From contig NZ_BQXM01000008.1 in NCBI RefSeq assembly GCF_022836495.1, forward strand, positions 62,001 through 126,000: 64,000 nucleotides of DNA. The letters run 5' to 3'. The DNA is from Desulforhabdus sp. TSK. GTDB lineage: Bacteria > Desulfobacterota > Syntrophobacteria > Syntrophobacterales > Syntrophobacteraceae. The number at the start of each line of letters is the position of its first letter. Position 1 is the first letter of the stretch. Below are positions 1-10,110 of the stretch, piece after piece. The notes beneath the pieces were generated by a model that was given only the letters and a program-made list of their open reading frames with translations, did no database searches and was not told the DNA's origin. Position numbers and translations under genes: made by a program.

Positions 1-222
1 CCCGGCGACCATGTGCTTGACGAAGCGCTCATGTCCGGGCACATCCACGATTCCCAGCCGGTCTCCATTGGGAAGCTCCAGATGTGCGAACCCCAGCTCG
101 ATGGTGATGCCCCGGAGTTTTTCCTCCTTGAGGCGATCCGTATCGATGCCCGTCAGAGCCCGAATGAGGGACGTTTTCCCATGGTCGATATGGCCTGCAG
201 TGCCCAATATTACTTGCTTCAT
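1..222 (-). CDS. selB: Selenocysteine-specific translation elongation factor SelB, N-terminal part (cut by window edge)
   Basis: The 74 visible residues begin [19 protein letters not shown], with the GTPase P-loop (GHIDHGKT), switch region [10 protein letters not shown] and the G3 motif DVPGH at about residues 60-64, followed by [10 protein letters not shown]. The TIELGFA version of the effector loop is typical of SelB rather than EF-Tu or IF2. SelB is a GTPase that delivers Sec-tRNA to UGA codons carrying a SECIS element. The ATG at 222 is the start, and the gene runs leftward out of the window. Its presence implies that the organism makes selenoproteins, which fits the fdhD gene at 15186. 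No selenoprotein with an obvious in-frame TGA was seen in this window. Confidence 0.9.
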   Translation of the reverse strand, partial: MKQVILGTAGHIDHGKTSLIRALTGIDTDRLKEEKLRGITIELGFAHLELPNGDRLGIVDVPGHERFVKHMVAG

Positions 223-463
223 CAGCGCGCCTTTTCACTTCATAACGGGAAATGTACAGTTCTTATACAGTGCTTATAAGGATGCATAAACGAAGGTAAC
301 TTAGCAGAACAGTCCCTGTCAGTTCAAGCCTTTCCATGCAGACTATTGTTGAGCCGTCCCCTGTGCTGTAGACTTGCCTCCCAGCGATGTGTCCATGGAT
401 CCGCATCGTCGTAAACGTTCCATTTTCTCCCAGGCAGAACAGGGGTTACGGCCGGGAAATGTT

Positions 464-490
464 TTGACATCACCTTGTAGTTAATATACT
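464..490 (+). promoter_or_regulatory. Putative sigma-70 promoter for alaC
   Basis: A TTGACA box at 464-469 and a TATACT box at 485-490 are separated by 15 bases, slightly short of the ideal 17. The start codon of alaC lies 33 bases downstream, after the ribosome site GGGAGAG. Inferred only from the match to consensus. The rest of the 223-522 gap shows no gene. Confidence 0.55.
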
Positions 491-522
491 TTTCCAAGGT
501 TTAGACACAAGGGAGAGACGCC

Positions 523-1707
523 ATGAGTTTCAATATCGCTCAGCACAGCCGAATGTATCGTTTGCCGCCCTATGTTTTTGCCCAGGTCAATGCGCTCAAG
601 ATGGAGCGCCGCAGGGCGGGGGAAGACATCATCGATTTGGGGATGGGAAATCCCGACCTGCCGACCCCCAGGCACATCATCGAGAAGTTGGTGGAGGCGG
701 CCCGGAAGCCGCACAATCATCGTTACTCCGCCTCACGCGGCATCACGAAGCTGCGGGAAGGGGTCGCCGAATGGTACAAGCGGCGCTACGACGTGGATAT
801 CGATCCCGAATGCGAATCCGTCGTGACCATTGGAGCCAAGGAAGGGCTCTCACACCTGGTGCTCGTCCTGGTGAGCCCGGGGGACGTCGTCTTCGCCCCG
901 AGCCCGACGTATCCCATTCATCCCTATTCAGCCATCATCGCGGGGGGAGACGTCCGGTCGATTCCCATCGGTGCGGGGCGCAATTTTCTGGAGGACCTCC
1001 AAAACGCCACCCGGCAGACGTGGCCGCGTCCCAAGCTGCTCATCATCTCCTATCCTCACAACCCCACCACGGAGGTCGTGGATCTGGACTTCTTTGCCAA
1101 AATCGTAGATTTTGCCAAAGAAAATAACATAATGGTCATTCATGACCTGGCCTATGCCGATCTCACCTTCGACGGGTACAAGGCCCCCAGTTTTCTCCAG
1201 GTGCCGGGCGCCAAAGACGTGGGAGTAGAATTCTTTTCCATGTCCAAAAGCTACAGCATGGCGGGCTGGAGGGTCGGCTTCTGTGTGGGGAATGCCGAAA
1301 TGGTTGCGGCCCTCACCCGCATCAAGAGCTACCTGGATTACGGGGTCTTCCAGCCCATCCAAATCGCTGCCACGGTAGCCCTCAAAGGGGATCAGTCCTG
1401 TGTGGACGAGATTGTGTCCGTTTACAAGTCCAGGAGGGACGTCCTGGTGGACGGCCTCAATCGCGTCGGCTGGCCGACAGAAAAACCCAAGGGGACCATG
1501 TTCGTGTGGGCGCACATTCCCGAGGCCTTCCGGCACATGGGTTCCGTGGAATTTTCCAAGTATTTGATCCAGGAGGGGAAAGTGGCCGTTTCCCCCGGCC
1601 TTGGGTTTGGTGAATACGGGGACGAGTACGTGCGGTTTGCTCTCGTGGAAAACGAAATGCGGACAAAGCAGGCCATTCGCGGTCTCCGGCGCGCTTTGCA
1701 GAAATAG
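523..1707 (+). CDS. alaC: AlaC-type alanine/glutamate-pyruvate aminotransferase
   Basis: A 394-residue class I/II PLP-dependent aminotransferase. Key motifs are MGNPDLPTP near residue 40, [15 protein letters not shown] with the PLP-binding Asn, HDLAYAD, and [15 protein letters not shown], in which Lys242 should form the Schiff base. The N-terminal [11 protein letters not shown] and most of the length closely follow E. coli AlaC, which makes alanine from pyruvate and glutamate. LL-diaminopimelate aminotransferase (DapL) is a related family and the main alternative. The start has the ribosome site GGGAGAG. It lies 70 bases before hom on the same strand and is probably co-transcribed, a common pairing of alaC with the threonine branch. 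Confidence 0.88.
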   Translation: MSFNIAQHSRMYRLPPYVFAQVNALKMERRRAGEDIIDLGMGNPDLPTPRHIIEKLVEAARKPHNHRYSASRGITKLREGVAEWYKRRYDVDIDPECESVVTIGAKEGLSHLVLVLVSPGDVVFAPSPTYPIHPYSAIIAGGDVRSIPIGAGRNFLEDLQNATRQTWPRPKLLIISYPHNPTTEVVDLDFFAKIVDFAKENNIMVIHDLAYADLTFDGYKAPSFLQVPGAKDVGVEFFSMSKSYSMAGWRVGFCVGNAEMVAALTRIKSYLDYGVFQPIQIAATVALKGDQSCVDEIVSVYKSRRDVLVDGLNRVGWPTEKPKGTMFVWAHIPEAFRHMGSVEFSKYLIQEGKVAVSPGLGFGEYGDEYVRFALVENEMRTKQAIRGLRRALQK

Positions 1708-1776
1708 AGCAGGAGCAGGACCGCTTTCTCCATGGAGGCGGTCACAACGGAACTCTTCAAACCATGTGAGGGTGAG

Positions 1777-3099
1777 ATGCGAGCCATTGGAATCGGATTG
1801 ATCGGTTGGGGCACGGTAGGTTGCGGAGTCATCCAAACCCTGCGTGACAACGCAGAAGCTATAGAAAACCGCCTGGGAGCTCCCCTCAAGCTCCTGCGGG
1901 TGGCGGACCTGGATCTCGATCGTCCCCGTCCGGTGGCTGTGCCTTCCGAACTGCTCACGACGCGGGCCGAAGAGATCATGAACGACCCCGAGATCCACAT
2001 CGTGGTGGAGCTCATGGGCGGCCTGGGTGCGGCCAGAACCTTCATCCGGCAGGCCCTGGAAAATAAGAAGTATGTCGTCACCGCCAACAAGGCGCTTCTC
2101 GCTCATCATGGCAATGAGCTCTTCGATATCGCCCGTCAGAACGGTCGCGCCATTGGGTTCGAGGCGTCCGTGGGCGGGGGGATTCCCATCATCAAGTCCC
2201 TTCGGGAAGGGCTTGCTGGAAACCGCATCGACACGATTTTCGGCATCCTCAACGGTACGGCCAATTACATCCTGACCCGCATGACGGAGGGGGGACTCGA
2301 TTTTGACGCCGCCCTGGGGGAAGCTCAGGCCAAGGGGTATGCCGAAGCCGACCCGGCCCTTGACATCGAGGGAACGGACGCGGCCCACAAGCTTGCCATC
2401 GCCAGCGCTCTTTCCTTTGGGACTCCTATTCAGTTCGATGCCGTCTATACGGAAGGGATCAGCCGCATCGATCCCCTCGATGTTCAGTTCGGTGAGGAAT
2501 TCGGGTATCGCCTGAAGCTCCTCGCCATCGGCAGAAACACCAATGGCCGTGTGGGAATGCGGGTTCACCCCACTTTCATTCCCAAGGACCACATTCTGGC
2601 GGGGGTGAGCGGGGCGTACAATGCGGTGCACATCCACGGAAATTCTGTCGGGAATATAATGCTCTACGGCATGGGCGCCGGGATGCTGCCCACGGGAAGC
2701 GCCGTGGTGAGCGATCTCATGGATATCGCTCGGGACATCCTGGCGGAGACTCCCCCGCGCATCGCCCCACTGGCATTCCTTCCCGACCGGCTGAAGGAAA
2801 TTCCCTTGAAGCCCATTTCGGACATATCCACCTGCTACTATTTCCGTTTTTCCGCCCTGGATCGCCCGGGTGTGTTGTCGAAAATTTCCGGGATCCTGGG
2901 AGCCAACGAAATCAGCATCTCCGCCGTCATTCAGAAGGGGCGGGAAACGGAAGGCTCCGTCCCCATCGTCATGGTCACACACGAAGCTGTGGAGGCCAAC
3001 GTGCGCAAGGCATTGGAAGAAATAGACCGTTTGGACATGGTGCTGGCTCCGACGCAGCTCATCCGTATCGAAAACCATGAGACGCAGGCGGACGATTGA
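1777..3099 (+). CDS. hom: Homoserine dehydrogenase with C-terminal ACT domain
   Basis: 440 residues from the chosen ATG at 1777, which follows GAGGGTGAG; an in-frame ATG at 1732 would add 15 residues that do not look like the family. The N-terminal Rossmann motif GLIGWGTVGCGV binds NAD(P). The middle has VTANKALLA, GGGIPIIKSL, GILNGTANYILT and the EADPALDIEGTDAAHKL catalytic region. The last ~80 residues (YYFRFSALDRPGVLSKI...) form an ACT domain, usually the site of threonine feedback inhibition. The enzyme reduces aspartate semialdehyde to homoserine. Its stop is followed within 42 bases by the ApgM-like gene, suggesting a threonine operon. Confidence 0.95.
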   Translation: MRAIGIGLIGWGTVGCGVIQTLRDNAEAIENRLGAPLKLLRVADLDLDRPRPVAVPSELLTTRAEEIMNDPEIHIVVELMGGLGAARTFIRQALENKKYVVTANKALLAHHGNELFDIARQNGRAIGFEASVGGGIPIIKSLREGLAGNRIDTIFGILNGTANYILTRMTEGGLDFDAALGEAQAKGYAEADPALDIEGTDAAHKLAIASALSFGTPIQFDAVYTEGISRIDPLDVQFGEEFGYRLKLLAIGRNTNGRVGMRVHPTFIPKDHILAGVSGAYNAVHIHGNSVGNIMLYGMGAGMLPTGSAVVSDLMDIARDILAETPPRIAPLAFLPDRLKEIPLKPISDISTCYYFRFSALDRPGVLSKISGILGANEISISAVIQKGRETEGSVPIVMVTHEAVEANVRKALEEIDRLDMVLAPTQLIRIENHETQADD

Positions 3100-3140
3100 T
3101 CGGCGATTCCTGGATCCAGACGCTGCCATTCGAGAGAAAA

Positions 3141-4373
3141 ATGAATTGTAAATATATCATTCTGGTGGGTGACGGGATGGGAGACTATCCCCTGGAGGAA
3201 CTTGGAGGGAAAACCCCGCTGGAGGTGGCGCGGACTCCCTATATGGACGAGCTGGCGCTCCGGGGGCGCATGGGTATGGCACGCACCGTGCCCGAATCCA
3301 TGGAGCCTGGGAGTGATGTGGCCAATATGAGTCTCCTGGGGTATGACCCCGCGGTTTATCACACGGGGCGGGCTCCCCTGGAAGCGGCCAGCATGGGGGT
3401 TCAGCTGGATCCCCGGGACGTGGCCTTTCGCTGCAACCTGGTGACCCTGGAAAAGGATGAAGCCGGAATCGTGCGCATGCTGGATTATTCCGCAGGGCAC
3501 ATCACCACGGGGGAGGCGCGTGAACTGGTGGATTCCCTGCAGCAGGCCGTGGCCGGCAGTCCCCTGAAGCTCTATCCGGGCGTGAGCTATCGGCACCTGC
3601 TCGTGTGGCCGGGAGGGCGTGAAGATTTGACGACAACCCCTCCCCACGACATTTCCGGGGAGCCCGCAGCCCCGCACCAGGAGGTCTATCGGTCGGAGTC
3701 CGTTCTATTGGACTTCACCGAGCGGGCGGAGGGGATACTGGCGGACCACCCCGTGAATCGCAGGCGGGTGTCCGAGGGCAAGCGCCCTGCCAACGCCGTC
3801 TGGCTCTGGGGGCAGGGAAGGGCGCCGTCCATTCCCACACTGAAGGAAAAGGCGGGGCTGACGGGGGCTATGATTTCGGCGGTGGACCTCCTGAAGGGGC
3901 TGGGAGTCTATGCCGGGCTCGACCCCATCGCGGTACCCGGGGCGACGGGCTACCTGGACACCAACTATGCCGGGAAAGTGAGCGCCGCTCTGAAGGCCCT
4001 CGAGACCGGCGACTATGTCTACGTGCACATTGAAGCCCCCGATGAAGCCAGCCATGAAGGGAGCCTCTCCAAAAAGATTGAAGCCATCGAGGCTTTCGAT
4101 GCCCGGGTCGTCGGACCGATAGCCGGAGGGGCGAAAGCCCTGGGCCGGGTCAACCTGCTCATCGTGACGGATCACCTGACTCCCATCCACAAGCGGACTC
4201 ACGTGGGTGATCCCGTGCCGTTCCTACTGGTGGAAGACCTGAATGATGCTCCAAGTCGCCGTGCTGCGGGGGAGGCATTCTGCGAGCGGGTCGCTCGCCA
4301 GGCGGGTTGGGAATTGCCGAGTGGGGTGGAGCTCTTTGAGCATTTTGTCGGATTGACCTCTCGAAAGGCGTGA
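3141..4373 (+). CDS. ApgM-family protein, proposed alternative homoserine kinase
   Basis: 410 residues from the ATG at 3141, where the conserved start MNCKYIILVGDGMGD begins; an upstream TTG at 3096 is possible but adds a non-conserved leader. It belongs to the alkaline-phosphatase-fold family of archaeal-type, cofactor-independent phosphoglycerate mutases. Metal and active-site motifs seen are VGDGMGDYP at residues 8-16, GSDVANMSLLGYDP with the nucleophile Ser near residue 55, HIEAPDEASHEG, IVTDHLTP and KRTHVGDPVPF. A known subgroup of this family (TIGR02535) sits beside hom in genomes lacking a classical ThrB and is proposed to phosphorylate homoserine. The position directly after hom fits that. 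True phosphoglycerate mutase activity is the alternative. Confidence 0.8.
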   Translation: MNCKYIILVGDGMGDYPLEELGGKTPLEVARTPYMDELALRGRMGMARTVPESMEPGSDVANMSLLGYDPAVYHTGRAPLEAASMGVQLDPRDVAFRCNLVTLEKDEAGIVRMLDYSAGHITTGEARELVDSLQQAVAGSPLKLYPGVSYRHLLVWPGGREDLTTTPPHDISGEPAAPHQEVYRSESVLLDFTERAEGILADHPVNRRRVSEGKRPANAVWLWGQGRAPSIPTLKEKAGLTGAMISAVDLLKGLGVYAGLDPIAVPGATGYLDTNYAGKVSAALKALETGDYVYVHIEAPDEASHEGSLSKKIEAIEAFDARVVGPIAGGAKALGRVNLLIVTDHLTPIHKRTHVGDPVPFLLVEDLNDAPSRRAAGEAFCERVARQAGWELPSGVELFEHFVGLTSRKA

Positions 4374-4440
4374 TACCCTGTGAAAGCCCGGCTTTTTCCT
4401 GCCGCGGTCGGGGTTTCCCCCTGTTTTTTCAAGGAAAGCA

Positions 4441-4845
4441 ATGATCGTAAAGACAAATATCCGAGTCATCTATGGCGATACGGACGCCATGGGGCAGGCC
4501 TACCACAGCAACTACCTGAAGTGGTTTGAGGTGGGACGCGCCGAGTGGTTTCGAGCCTCCGGCAAGACCTACCGGGAATTGGAAGAGGAAGGCATTTACC
4601 TGCCCGTGGTGGAGGCACACTGCTCCTATCTCAAGCCGGCCTTTTACGACGATTTGATCACCGTCGCCACGGAGTTTTCCTTTGCCGGACCTGCACGCTT
4701 GAGGTTCGAATATGTGATTTCGAGAGAGGATGATCTCCTCACCCGAGGCTACACCGTCCATGTCTGCGTGAACCGGGATCGAAAGGTTATGAAACCCCCT
4801 GAGTTTCTCCGCACCCTCCTGGATGCTGCGAGGGAAACCCTTTGA
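4441..4845 (+). CDS. YbgC/FadM-type acyl-CoA thioesterase (hot-dog fold)
   Basis: 134 residues with the 4-hydroxybenzoyl-CoA thioesterase signature YGDTDAMGQAYHSNYLKWFEVGR near residues 11-33, where the Asp and the following Tyr/His positions are catalytic in the family. It hydrolyses acyl-CoA thioesters; the natural substrate cannot be told from sequence. The ribosome site AGGAAAG precedes the ATG. It sits between the hom/ApgM genes and hisA on the same strand, with gaps of about 60-70 bases, so co-transcription is likely but a functional link is not evident. Confidence 0.85.
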   Translation: MIVKTNIRVIYGDTDAMGQAYHSNYLKWFEVGRAEWFRASGKTYRELEEEGIYLPVVEAHCSYLKPAFYDDLITVATEFSFAGPARLRFEYVISREDDLLTRGYTVHVCVNRDRKVMKPPEFLRTLLDAARETL

Positions 4846-4904
4846 CGGGCGGCTCCCCGGTTTTTTCTCTTTAAATTCTATCCATAGCTGTCAACAGGAT
4901 ACTC

Positions 4905-5675
4905 ATGATTATTTATCCCGCAATTGACCTGAAGGACGGGCTGTGCGTGCGCCTCATGCAGGGCGATCCGGACCGTGCCACCATCTATGGGCGAGACCCC
5001 GTGGCTGTCGCTCGGCGCTGGGAAGGGGAGGGAGCTGAATGGCTCCATGTGGTGGACCTGGACGGAGCCTTTGCCAAGGCTCCCAAGAACCGTGAGATCA
5101 TCGCATCCATCGCCCGGTCCATCTCCATCCCTGTCCAGGTGGGGGGGGGTATACGCAATCTGGAGACCATCGAGGAATACCTTGCCCTGGGAGTAGAGCG
5201 GGTGATCCTGGGCACGGCTGCTCTGCGGGACCCGAAGATCCTCCATGAAGCCTGCCGGCGCCACCCCCACCGCATCGCCCTGGGCATCGATGCTCGTGAC
5301 GGACAGGTGGCTGTGGAAGGCTGGAAAGAAACCACCGGAACGGACGCCATTGCATTCGTGCAACGGTTTGCCCATCTCGATCTGGCGGCCGTGATTTTTA
5401 CGGACATTCATCGGGACGGAATGCAGTCCGGGGTAAACGTCGAATCCACGCGACGCATGTTGGAGGCGACCCGCCTGCCCGTCATCGCGTCGGGAGGCGT
5501 GGCTACCCTGGCGGACGTGGAAGCCCTGCTCCCATTGGTGCCCCTCGGGCTTCTCGGCGTCATCACAGGCCGGGCCATTTACAACGGGACCCTCATCCTG
5601 GGTGAAGCCATAGCCCGGCTGAAATCCCATATGAAAGACGGTGGACCCATGGAAACCGGCTCCACGCCCAAATGA
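4905..5675 (+). CDS. hisA: HisA, ProFAR isomerase of histidine biosynthesis
   Basis: 256 residues of a TIM barrel. The start MIIYPAIDLKDGLCVRL carries the first catalytic Asp (residue 8), and LGIDARDGQVAVEGW near residue 125-140 carries the second. Phosphate-binding loops are VQVGGGIRN, VILGTAAL, ASGGVATLADV and ITGRAIYNG. It catalyses the Amadori rearrangement of ProFAR to PRFAR. No other his genes are visible, so here hisA stands outside a full his operon. An internal run of Gly codons at about 5144-5151 is G-rich but keeps the frame. Confidence 0.95.
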   Translation: MIIYPAIDLKDGLCVRLMQGDPDRATIYGRDPVAVARRWEGEGAEWLHVVDLDGAFAKAPKNREIIASIARSISIPVQVGGGIRNLETIEEYLALGVERVILGTAALRDPKILHEACRRHPHRIALGIDARDGQVAVEGWKETTGTDAIAFVQRFAHLDLAAVIFTDIHRDGMQSGVNVESTRRMLEATRLPVIASGGVATLADVEALLPLVPLGLLGVITGRAIYNGTLILGEAIARLKSHMKDGGPMETGSTPK

Positions 5676-5693
5676 TTGAAGGGAGGCAGAACG

Positions 5694-6140
5694 ATGGCAC
5701 TCATGCAGGATATCGAGGGAATGCTCAAAGAGGCCATGCGCCAGAAAGACGAAAACAAGCGCAATGCGGTCCGGCTGCTTCTCACAGCCATAAAGAACAA
5801 GGAAAAAGAGCTGCGAAGGCTCCCTGACGATGCCGAGATTCAGCAGATCATCGGCTCACAGATTAAGCAGCGGCGGGACTCCGTCGAGCAGTTCACGAAG
5901 GCTGGTCGGGGCGAGCTGGCAGCCAGGGAGGAGGCCGAGATCGAGACGCTCCGGTCTTTTCTCCCCGAAGCCCTTTCGCCGGAGGCTCTGAGTCAAATCA
6001 TCGATGAAGCCATCGCCGAAGTGGGCGCTCAATCCGCCAGGGAAATGGGCAAGATCATGAAAGTCCTCATGCCCAAAGTGGTGGGACGGGCCGACGGCAA
6101 GCAGGTGAATGAACTGGTGCGGCAGAAGCTGCAGGGGTGA
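5694..6140 (+). CDS. GatB/YqeY domain protein
   Basis: 148 residues from ATG 5694 after the ribosome site GGGAGG. The sequence MALMQDIEGMLKEAMRQKDENKRNAVRLLLTAIKNKE and the C-terminal MGKIMKVLMPKVVGRADGKQVNELVRQKL are typical of the YqeY family, which resembles the tail domain of the GatB amidotransferase subunit and may bind tRNA. The cellular role is not settled. It commonly lies just upstream of dnaG-rpoD, as here. Confidence 0.88.
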   Translation: MALMQDIEGMLKEAMRQKDENKRNAVRLLLTAIKNKEKELRRLPDDAEIQQIIGSQIKQRRDSVEQFTKAGRGELAAREEAEIETLRSFLPEALSPEALSQIIDEAIAEVGAQSAREMGKIMKVLMPKVVGRADGKQVNELVRQKLQG

Positions 6141-6363
6141 GCTGCATAGGCTGCTTTACGCCGGCGAACACCTGAATCCGGTCTGCTGCAATTAAATCCA
6201 TGATAACATTTCGATTTTCTTTGATAAGCGACTTCCATCCCGCCTGGTACAGGAAAAATCCCCTTGATTTGAACGAACTGAACGGATAAAAATCACAAGT
6301 TTGACGCGAATGTCAGTCTTGGTTGGAACTGTCTCTTTTCTTTCAGGGAGTAAGCCGTCTCAG

Positions 6364-8181
6364 GTGAGTGTCTCGGATGTCGCCTCCTTGGTGAAGCAGA
6401 CTGTAGATATTGTTGACGTTGTCGGTCAGGTTGTCCCCTTGCGGCGAGCCGGCCATCGTCATGTGGGGCTTTGTCCTTTTCATCAGGAAAAGACTCCCTC
6501 GTTCCAGGTCGATGCGGAAAACCAGCTCTACTACTGCTTCGGCTGCGGCAGCGGCGGGGACGTTCTGAGCTTTGTGATGCGCTACCAGAACGTATCCTTT
6601 GGAGATGCCCTGCGGTATTTGGCGGACCGGTATCATATCGTTTTACCCGAAAAGGGTGATCCTCGCACCCTTGGGGCTGGGGGTGCGGATGCAGCGCGGA
6701 AGCAACGGGAGATGCTTTTCAGCGTCCTGCGAACTGCGGCGGATTTCTTTTATCGGCAGCTGCATCACAGCTCCGCCGGGAAAATCGCCAGGGACTATCT
6801 GCAGAGGCGGCAGTTGCCGCAGAGCGTCGTGGAGGCTGAAAAGCTCGGGTATGCTGCAGCGGAGTGGGATGGGCTGCTGGGGCATTTGACGAGCCTGGGC
6901 GTTGATCCGGAACTGGGGGTGGCGGCCGGGTTACTGGCAAAGAGCTCCAAAGATTCCAAGAAACTATACGACCGGTTTCGCAATCGCCTCATCTTTCCCA
7001 TTGTGGATGAGCAGGAACGGGTAGTGGGCTTCGGGGGGAGGGCGCTTTCCGACCATCTCGAGGGAGAGCCCAAGTATCTCAACAGTCCCGAAACCGCAGT
7101 GTATCACAAGGGCCGGATGCTCTACCAGATCCCGCGTGCCAGGGAGGCGTGCCGCCGGAACCGGCAGGTGGTGCTGGTGGAAGGGTACATGGATCTCCTG
7201 GCATTTCACGCCCAGGGATTCTACCGGGTGACTGCGACCCTGGGGACCGCCCTCACTCCTCAGCAAGTGCGCATCCTCGGCCGCATGGCCGATGAAGTCG
7301 TCCTGGCCTACGATGGGGATGACGCTGGGGAAAAGGCCATGATGCGGGCGTTGCCCCTTTTCCTCCAGGAAGAGGTGGCTGTCAGCTGCATCCGGTTTCC
7401 CGATGGCCTGGATCCGGATGATTTCCTGAAGAGAGAAGGGCTGAGCGGGTTCGAACACCTGTTGCAGGGGCGCAGGGACCTGGGGGGGTATGCCCTCCGC
7501 AAAATTCTCGACGGCTGGGATGGAAGCTCCGTTGGTAAAGCCAAAGTACTGAAGGATCTGCAGCCCCTTTTTTCGGCGGTCCGCCAGCCCGTATTGCGGT
7601 CGGAATATCTGCGTCTGGTGGCAGATCGTCTTTCCCTTTCGGAGGAAATCATTGAGCGGCAATGGCTGCACGGCAGCCGCACTGGAGCCGGACCATCCCG
7701 CGCTCCCCGGAGGAGATCGTTTCAGCCGCGGGCTCCTCAAGCACAAACCCTGGAAGAGCGTATCGTGCGATTGATGGTGCATCATCCGGAGTTGATACCC
7801 GATGTGGCCGCTTCGGAAGCGGTGGGCCATTTTCAGGAAGCCGGATTGAAAACCCTTGCCGAGGTGATCCTGGGCTCGCCGCACCCTCCCGACCATCCCT
7901 TCCAGGCGACCAGGGTTTATGACGGTTTGACGGATCCTGGATTGCAGGAGCTTTTCACGCGTCTTCTCCTGGAGGAGTGCGGGCTGGAGGAGCCCCGGGT
8001 GCAGTTGACGGACTGGTTGGAGATGGTCCTCAGGCGCAGGATCAAGCAGGAAAATGACCATTTGAACGAAGCCCTCCGCCAGGCGGATCAAGATGGGGAC
8101 CTGTCGCGGATGCTGGATATTTTATCGAAAAAAGTTCAAAGTCTTAAACCACCCGGGAAGGGTGAGGGACCCATTGGATAA
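6364..8181 (+). CDS. dnaG: DNA primase DnaG
   Basis: 605 residues if translation starts at GTG 6364, giving the usual ~13 residues before VDIVDVVGQ; a GGGAG lies about 13 bases upstream. An ATG at 6310 or a TTG at 6301 would extend it by 18-21 residues and cannot be excluded. It has a CHC2 zinc finger (LCPFHQEKTPSF ... YYCFGCGSGGDV), the primase core, and a TOPRIM domain with VVLVEGYMD and LAYDGDDAGEKA carrying the acidic metal ligands. The C-terminal ~150 residues are the helicase-interacting region. It synthesises RNA primers at the replication fork. The rpoD start lies 21 bases downstream. Confidence 0.95.
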   Translation: MSVSDVASLVKQTVDIVDVVGQVVPLRRAGHRHVGLCPFHQEKTPSFQVDAENQLYYCFGCGSGGDVLSFVMRYQNVSFGDALRYLADRYHIVLPEKGDPRTLGAGGADAARKQREMLFSVLRTAADFFYRQLHHSSAGKIARDYLQRRQLPQSVVEAEKLGYAAAEWDGLLGHLTSLGVDPELGVAAGLLAKSSKDSKKLYDRFRNRLIFPIVDEQERVVGFGGRALSDHLEGEPKYLNSPETAVYHKGRMLYQIPRAREACRRNRQVVLVEGYMDLLAFHAQGFYRVTATLGTALTPQQVRILGRMADEVVLAYDGDDAGEKAMMRALPLFLQEEVAVSCIRFPDGLDPDDFLKREGLSGFEHLLQGRRDLGGYALRKILDGWDGSSVGKAKVLKDLQPLFSAVRQPVLRSEYLRLVADRLSLSEEIIERQWLHGSRTGAGPSRAPRRRSFQPRAPQAQTLEERIVRLMVHHPELIPDVAASEAVGHFQEAGLKTLAEVILGSPHPPDHPFQATRVYDGLTDPGLQELFTRLLLEECGLEEPRVQLTDWLEMVLRRRIKQENDHLNEALRQADQDGDLSRMLDILSKKVQSLKPPGKGEGPIG

Positions 8182-8202
8182 CGTTTGGGGAGAGAGAAGC
8201 CG

Positions 8203-10002
8203 ATGACGGAGAAGGAAATCAAGCAGAGACGCGATCCTGCCCTATCGAAGCCTGAAATGGATGACATCAAACGTCTCATCACCGTAGGCAAGGAAAAAGG
8301 CTATCTGACCTATGACGAGGTCAATGAAGCCCTGCCCGAAGAGCTGGTGTCCGCTGAAAAGCTCGATGACATGATGATGATCTTCGATGAAATGGACATC
8401 GAGATCGTGGATTCCGAGCAGCAGGTGCAGGTGGTTCGGGAGAGCTCCGGTGCCGATTCGGATTCCCTCATGGACGGCGACGATGAAGAAATGCAGATGG
8501 AGGCGGACGCCACCGCCCGCGTGACGGATCCCGTCAAGATGTATCTTCGTGAGATGGGGCAGGTGTGCCTGCTCACGCGCGAAGGGGAAGTGGAAATCGC
8601 CAAGCGCATAGAGGCGGGAGAGCGGGCCATCTTCAACGCCATCATGGAATCGTCCATCGGAATCAAGGAGATCATGCGTCTCAAGCACAGGCTGGAAGAA
8701 GACAGCCTGCGACTCCACGACGTGCTTCGCGAAGTGGATGAAGAGATGACCGAAGAGGAAGAGGCCAGCCAAAAGGGCAGGGTCATCGGCATGTTGGAGG
8801 AAGTGCAGCGCCTGGATGAAGAGAACAAAATCATGCAGACCAGGCTTCTCAGCCAGGACCTCAGTCCGGAAGAGGATCTTGCGCTGAAAGAGCAGCTCCA
8901 GACCAACAAAGAAAAAATCATCGCTCTTCTCAAGGGCCTGCAGCTCAGCCGGCGACACATTGACAGCATCATCAACAAACTGCACCAGTGCCTGCACGAC
9001 ATCGACAAGTCCGAGCGTGAATTGCAGGATTGTCTCCTGCGCTGCGGCAAGCCGTTCCAGGAGCTCAAGCCCCTTTACGATGCCGCCCTGGAAGATCCGT
9101 CGCAGGTGGAAGCCTGCGCATGCTCCCTGGGACTGTCGGGCGAGGAGTTCATGAGACTCGCTTCCCTTGCCATCGAGGCTAGAGATCGCATCACCGAACG
9201 TGAGCTGGAAGCGAAGCTCGATTCCAAATCCCTGCGGCAGATCCTGCGCCGGGTGGACGACGGCACTGTGCGCGCCAAATTGGCCAAGAGCGAGCTCATA
9301 GAAGCCAACCTTCGGCTGGTTGTCAGCATCGCCAAGAAATACACCAACCGTGGACTGCAGTTTCTGGATCTTATCCAGGAAGGCAACATCGGCCTCATGA
9401 AGGCTGTGGACAAATTCGAATACCAAAGGGGTTACAAGTTCAGCACGTATGCCACCTGGTGGATCCGGCAGGCCATCACCCGGGCCATTGCTGATCAGGC
9501 ACGCACCATCCGAATTCCTGTTCACATGATCGAGACGATCAATAAACTCATTCGGACCTCTCGTTACCTCGTCCAGGAACTGGGCCGGGAGCCCACGCCG
9601 GAGGAAATCGCGGAAAAGATGGAATTCCCTGTGGACAAGGTACGGAAGGTTTTGAAAATCGCCAAAGAGCCCATCAGCCTCGAGACTCCCATTGGAGAGG
9701 AGGAAGACAGCCACCTGGGGGATTTCATTGAAGACAAACGTGTGGCGTCCCCTGTGGATGCGGTCATCAATCTGAACCTCAGTGAACAGACGCGCAAGGC
9801 TCTGGCCACCCTGACGCCAAGGGAGGAAAAGGTCCTCCGGATGCGTTTTGGCATCGGTGAAAAGGCGGACCATACCCTCGAAGAGGTGGGACAGGATTTC
9901 GCCGTTACGCGGGAGCGTATTCGGCAGATCGAAGCCAAAGCGCTGCGCAAGTTGAGGCATCCCAGTCGCCGCAAGGAGCTCCGGAGCTTCATCGAGACCT
10001 AG
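8203..10002 (+). CDS. rpoD: Primary sigma factor RpoD (sigma-70)
   Basis: 599 residues from ATG 8203, which has the ribosome site GGGGAGAG; a TTG at 8185 is the upstream alternative. It contains region 1.1 at the N-terminus, region 1.2 ([13 protein letters not shown]), a long acidic non-conserved segment, region 2 with [17 protein letters not shown] and [14 protein letters not shown] (-10 recognition and melting), region 3, and region 4 with the helix-turn-helix [20 protein letters not shown]. It directs RNA polymerase to housekeeping promoters. It closes the yqeY-dnaG-rpoD block. Confidence 0.97.
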   Translation: MTEKEIKQRRDPALSKPEMDDIKRLITVGKEKGYLTYDEVNEALPEELVSAEKLDDMMMIFDEMDIEIVDSEQQVQVVRESSGADSDSLMDGDDEEMQMEADATARVTDPVKMYLREMGQVCLLTREGEVEIAKRIEAGERAIFNAIMESSIGIKEIMRLKHRLEEDSLRLHDVLREVDEEMTEEEEASQKGRVIGMLEEVQRLDEENKIMQTRLLSQDLSPEEDLALKEQLQTNKEKIIALLKGLQLSRRHIDSIINKLHQCLHDIDKSERELQDCLLRCGKPFQELKPLYDAALEDPSQVEACACSLGLSGEEFMRLASLAIEARDRITERELEAKLDSKSLRQILRRVDDGTVRAKLAKSELIEANLRLVVSIAKKYTNRGLQFLDLIQEGNIGLMKAVDKFEYQRGYKFSTYATWWIRQAITRAIADQARTIRIPVHMIETINKLIRTSRYLVQELGREPTPEEIAEKMEFPVDKVRKVLKIAKEPISLETPIGEEEDSHLGDFIEDKRVASPVDAVINLNLSEQTRKALATLTPREEKVLRMRFGIGEKADHTLEEVGQDFAVTRERIRQIEAKALRKLRHPSRRKELRSFIET

Positions 10003-10110
10003 CACAGTGAAATCCGGCGTCCAAAAGGTTTGAATTTGCGTGAATTCCGACTTGCCGGCAGGACGATGGCAGCTTCAAAGCCTCAATATATCTGCCATCC
10101 AGGAATTAGC

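Noticed and set aside
928-3129. A 733-codon leftward open frame across alaC and hom
   Set aside because: It is antisense to two clear enzyme genes, has no family similarity, and is low in hydrophobic pattern. It arises from third-position GC bias.
8242-10005. A 587-codon frame antisense to rpoD
   Set aside because: The rpoD reading is unmistakable through regions 1.2 to 4, and the antisense product resembles nothing.
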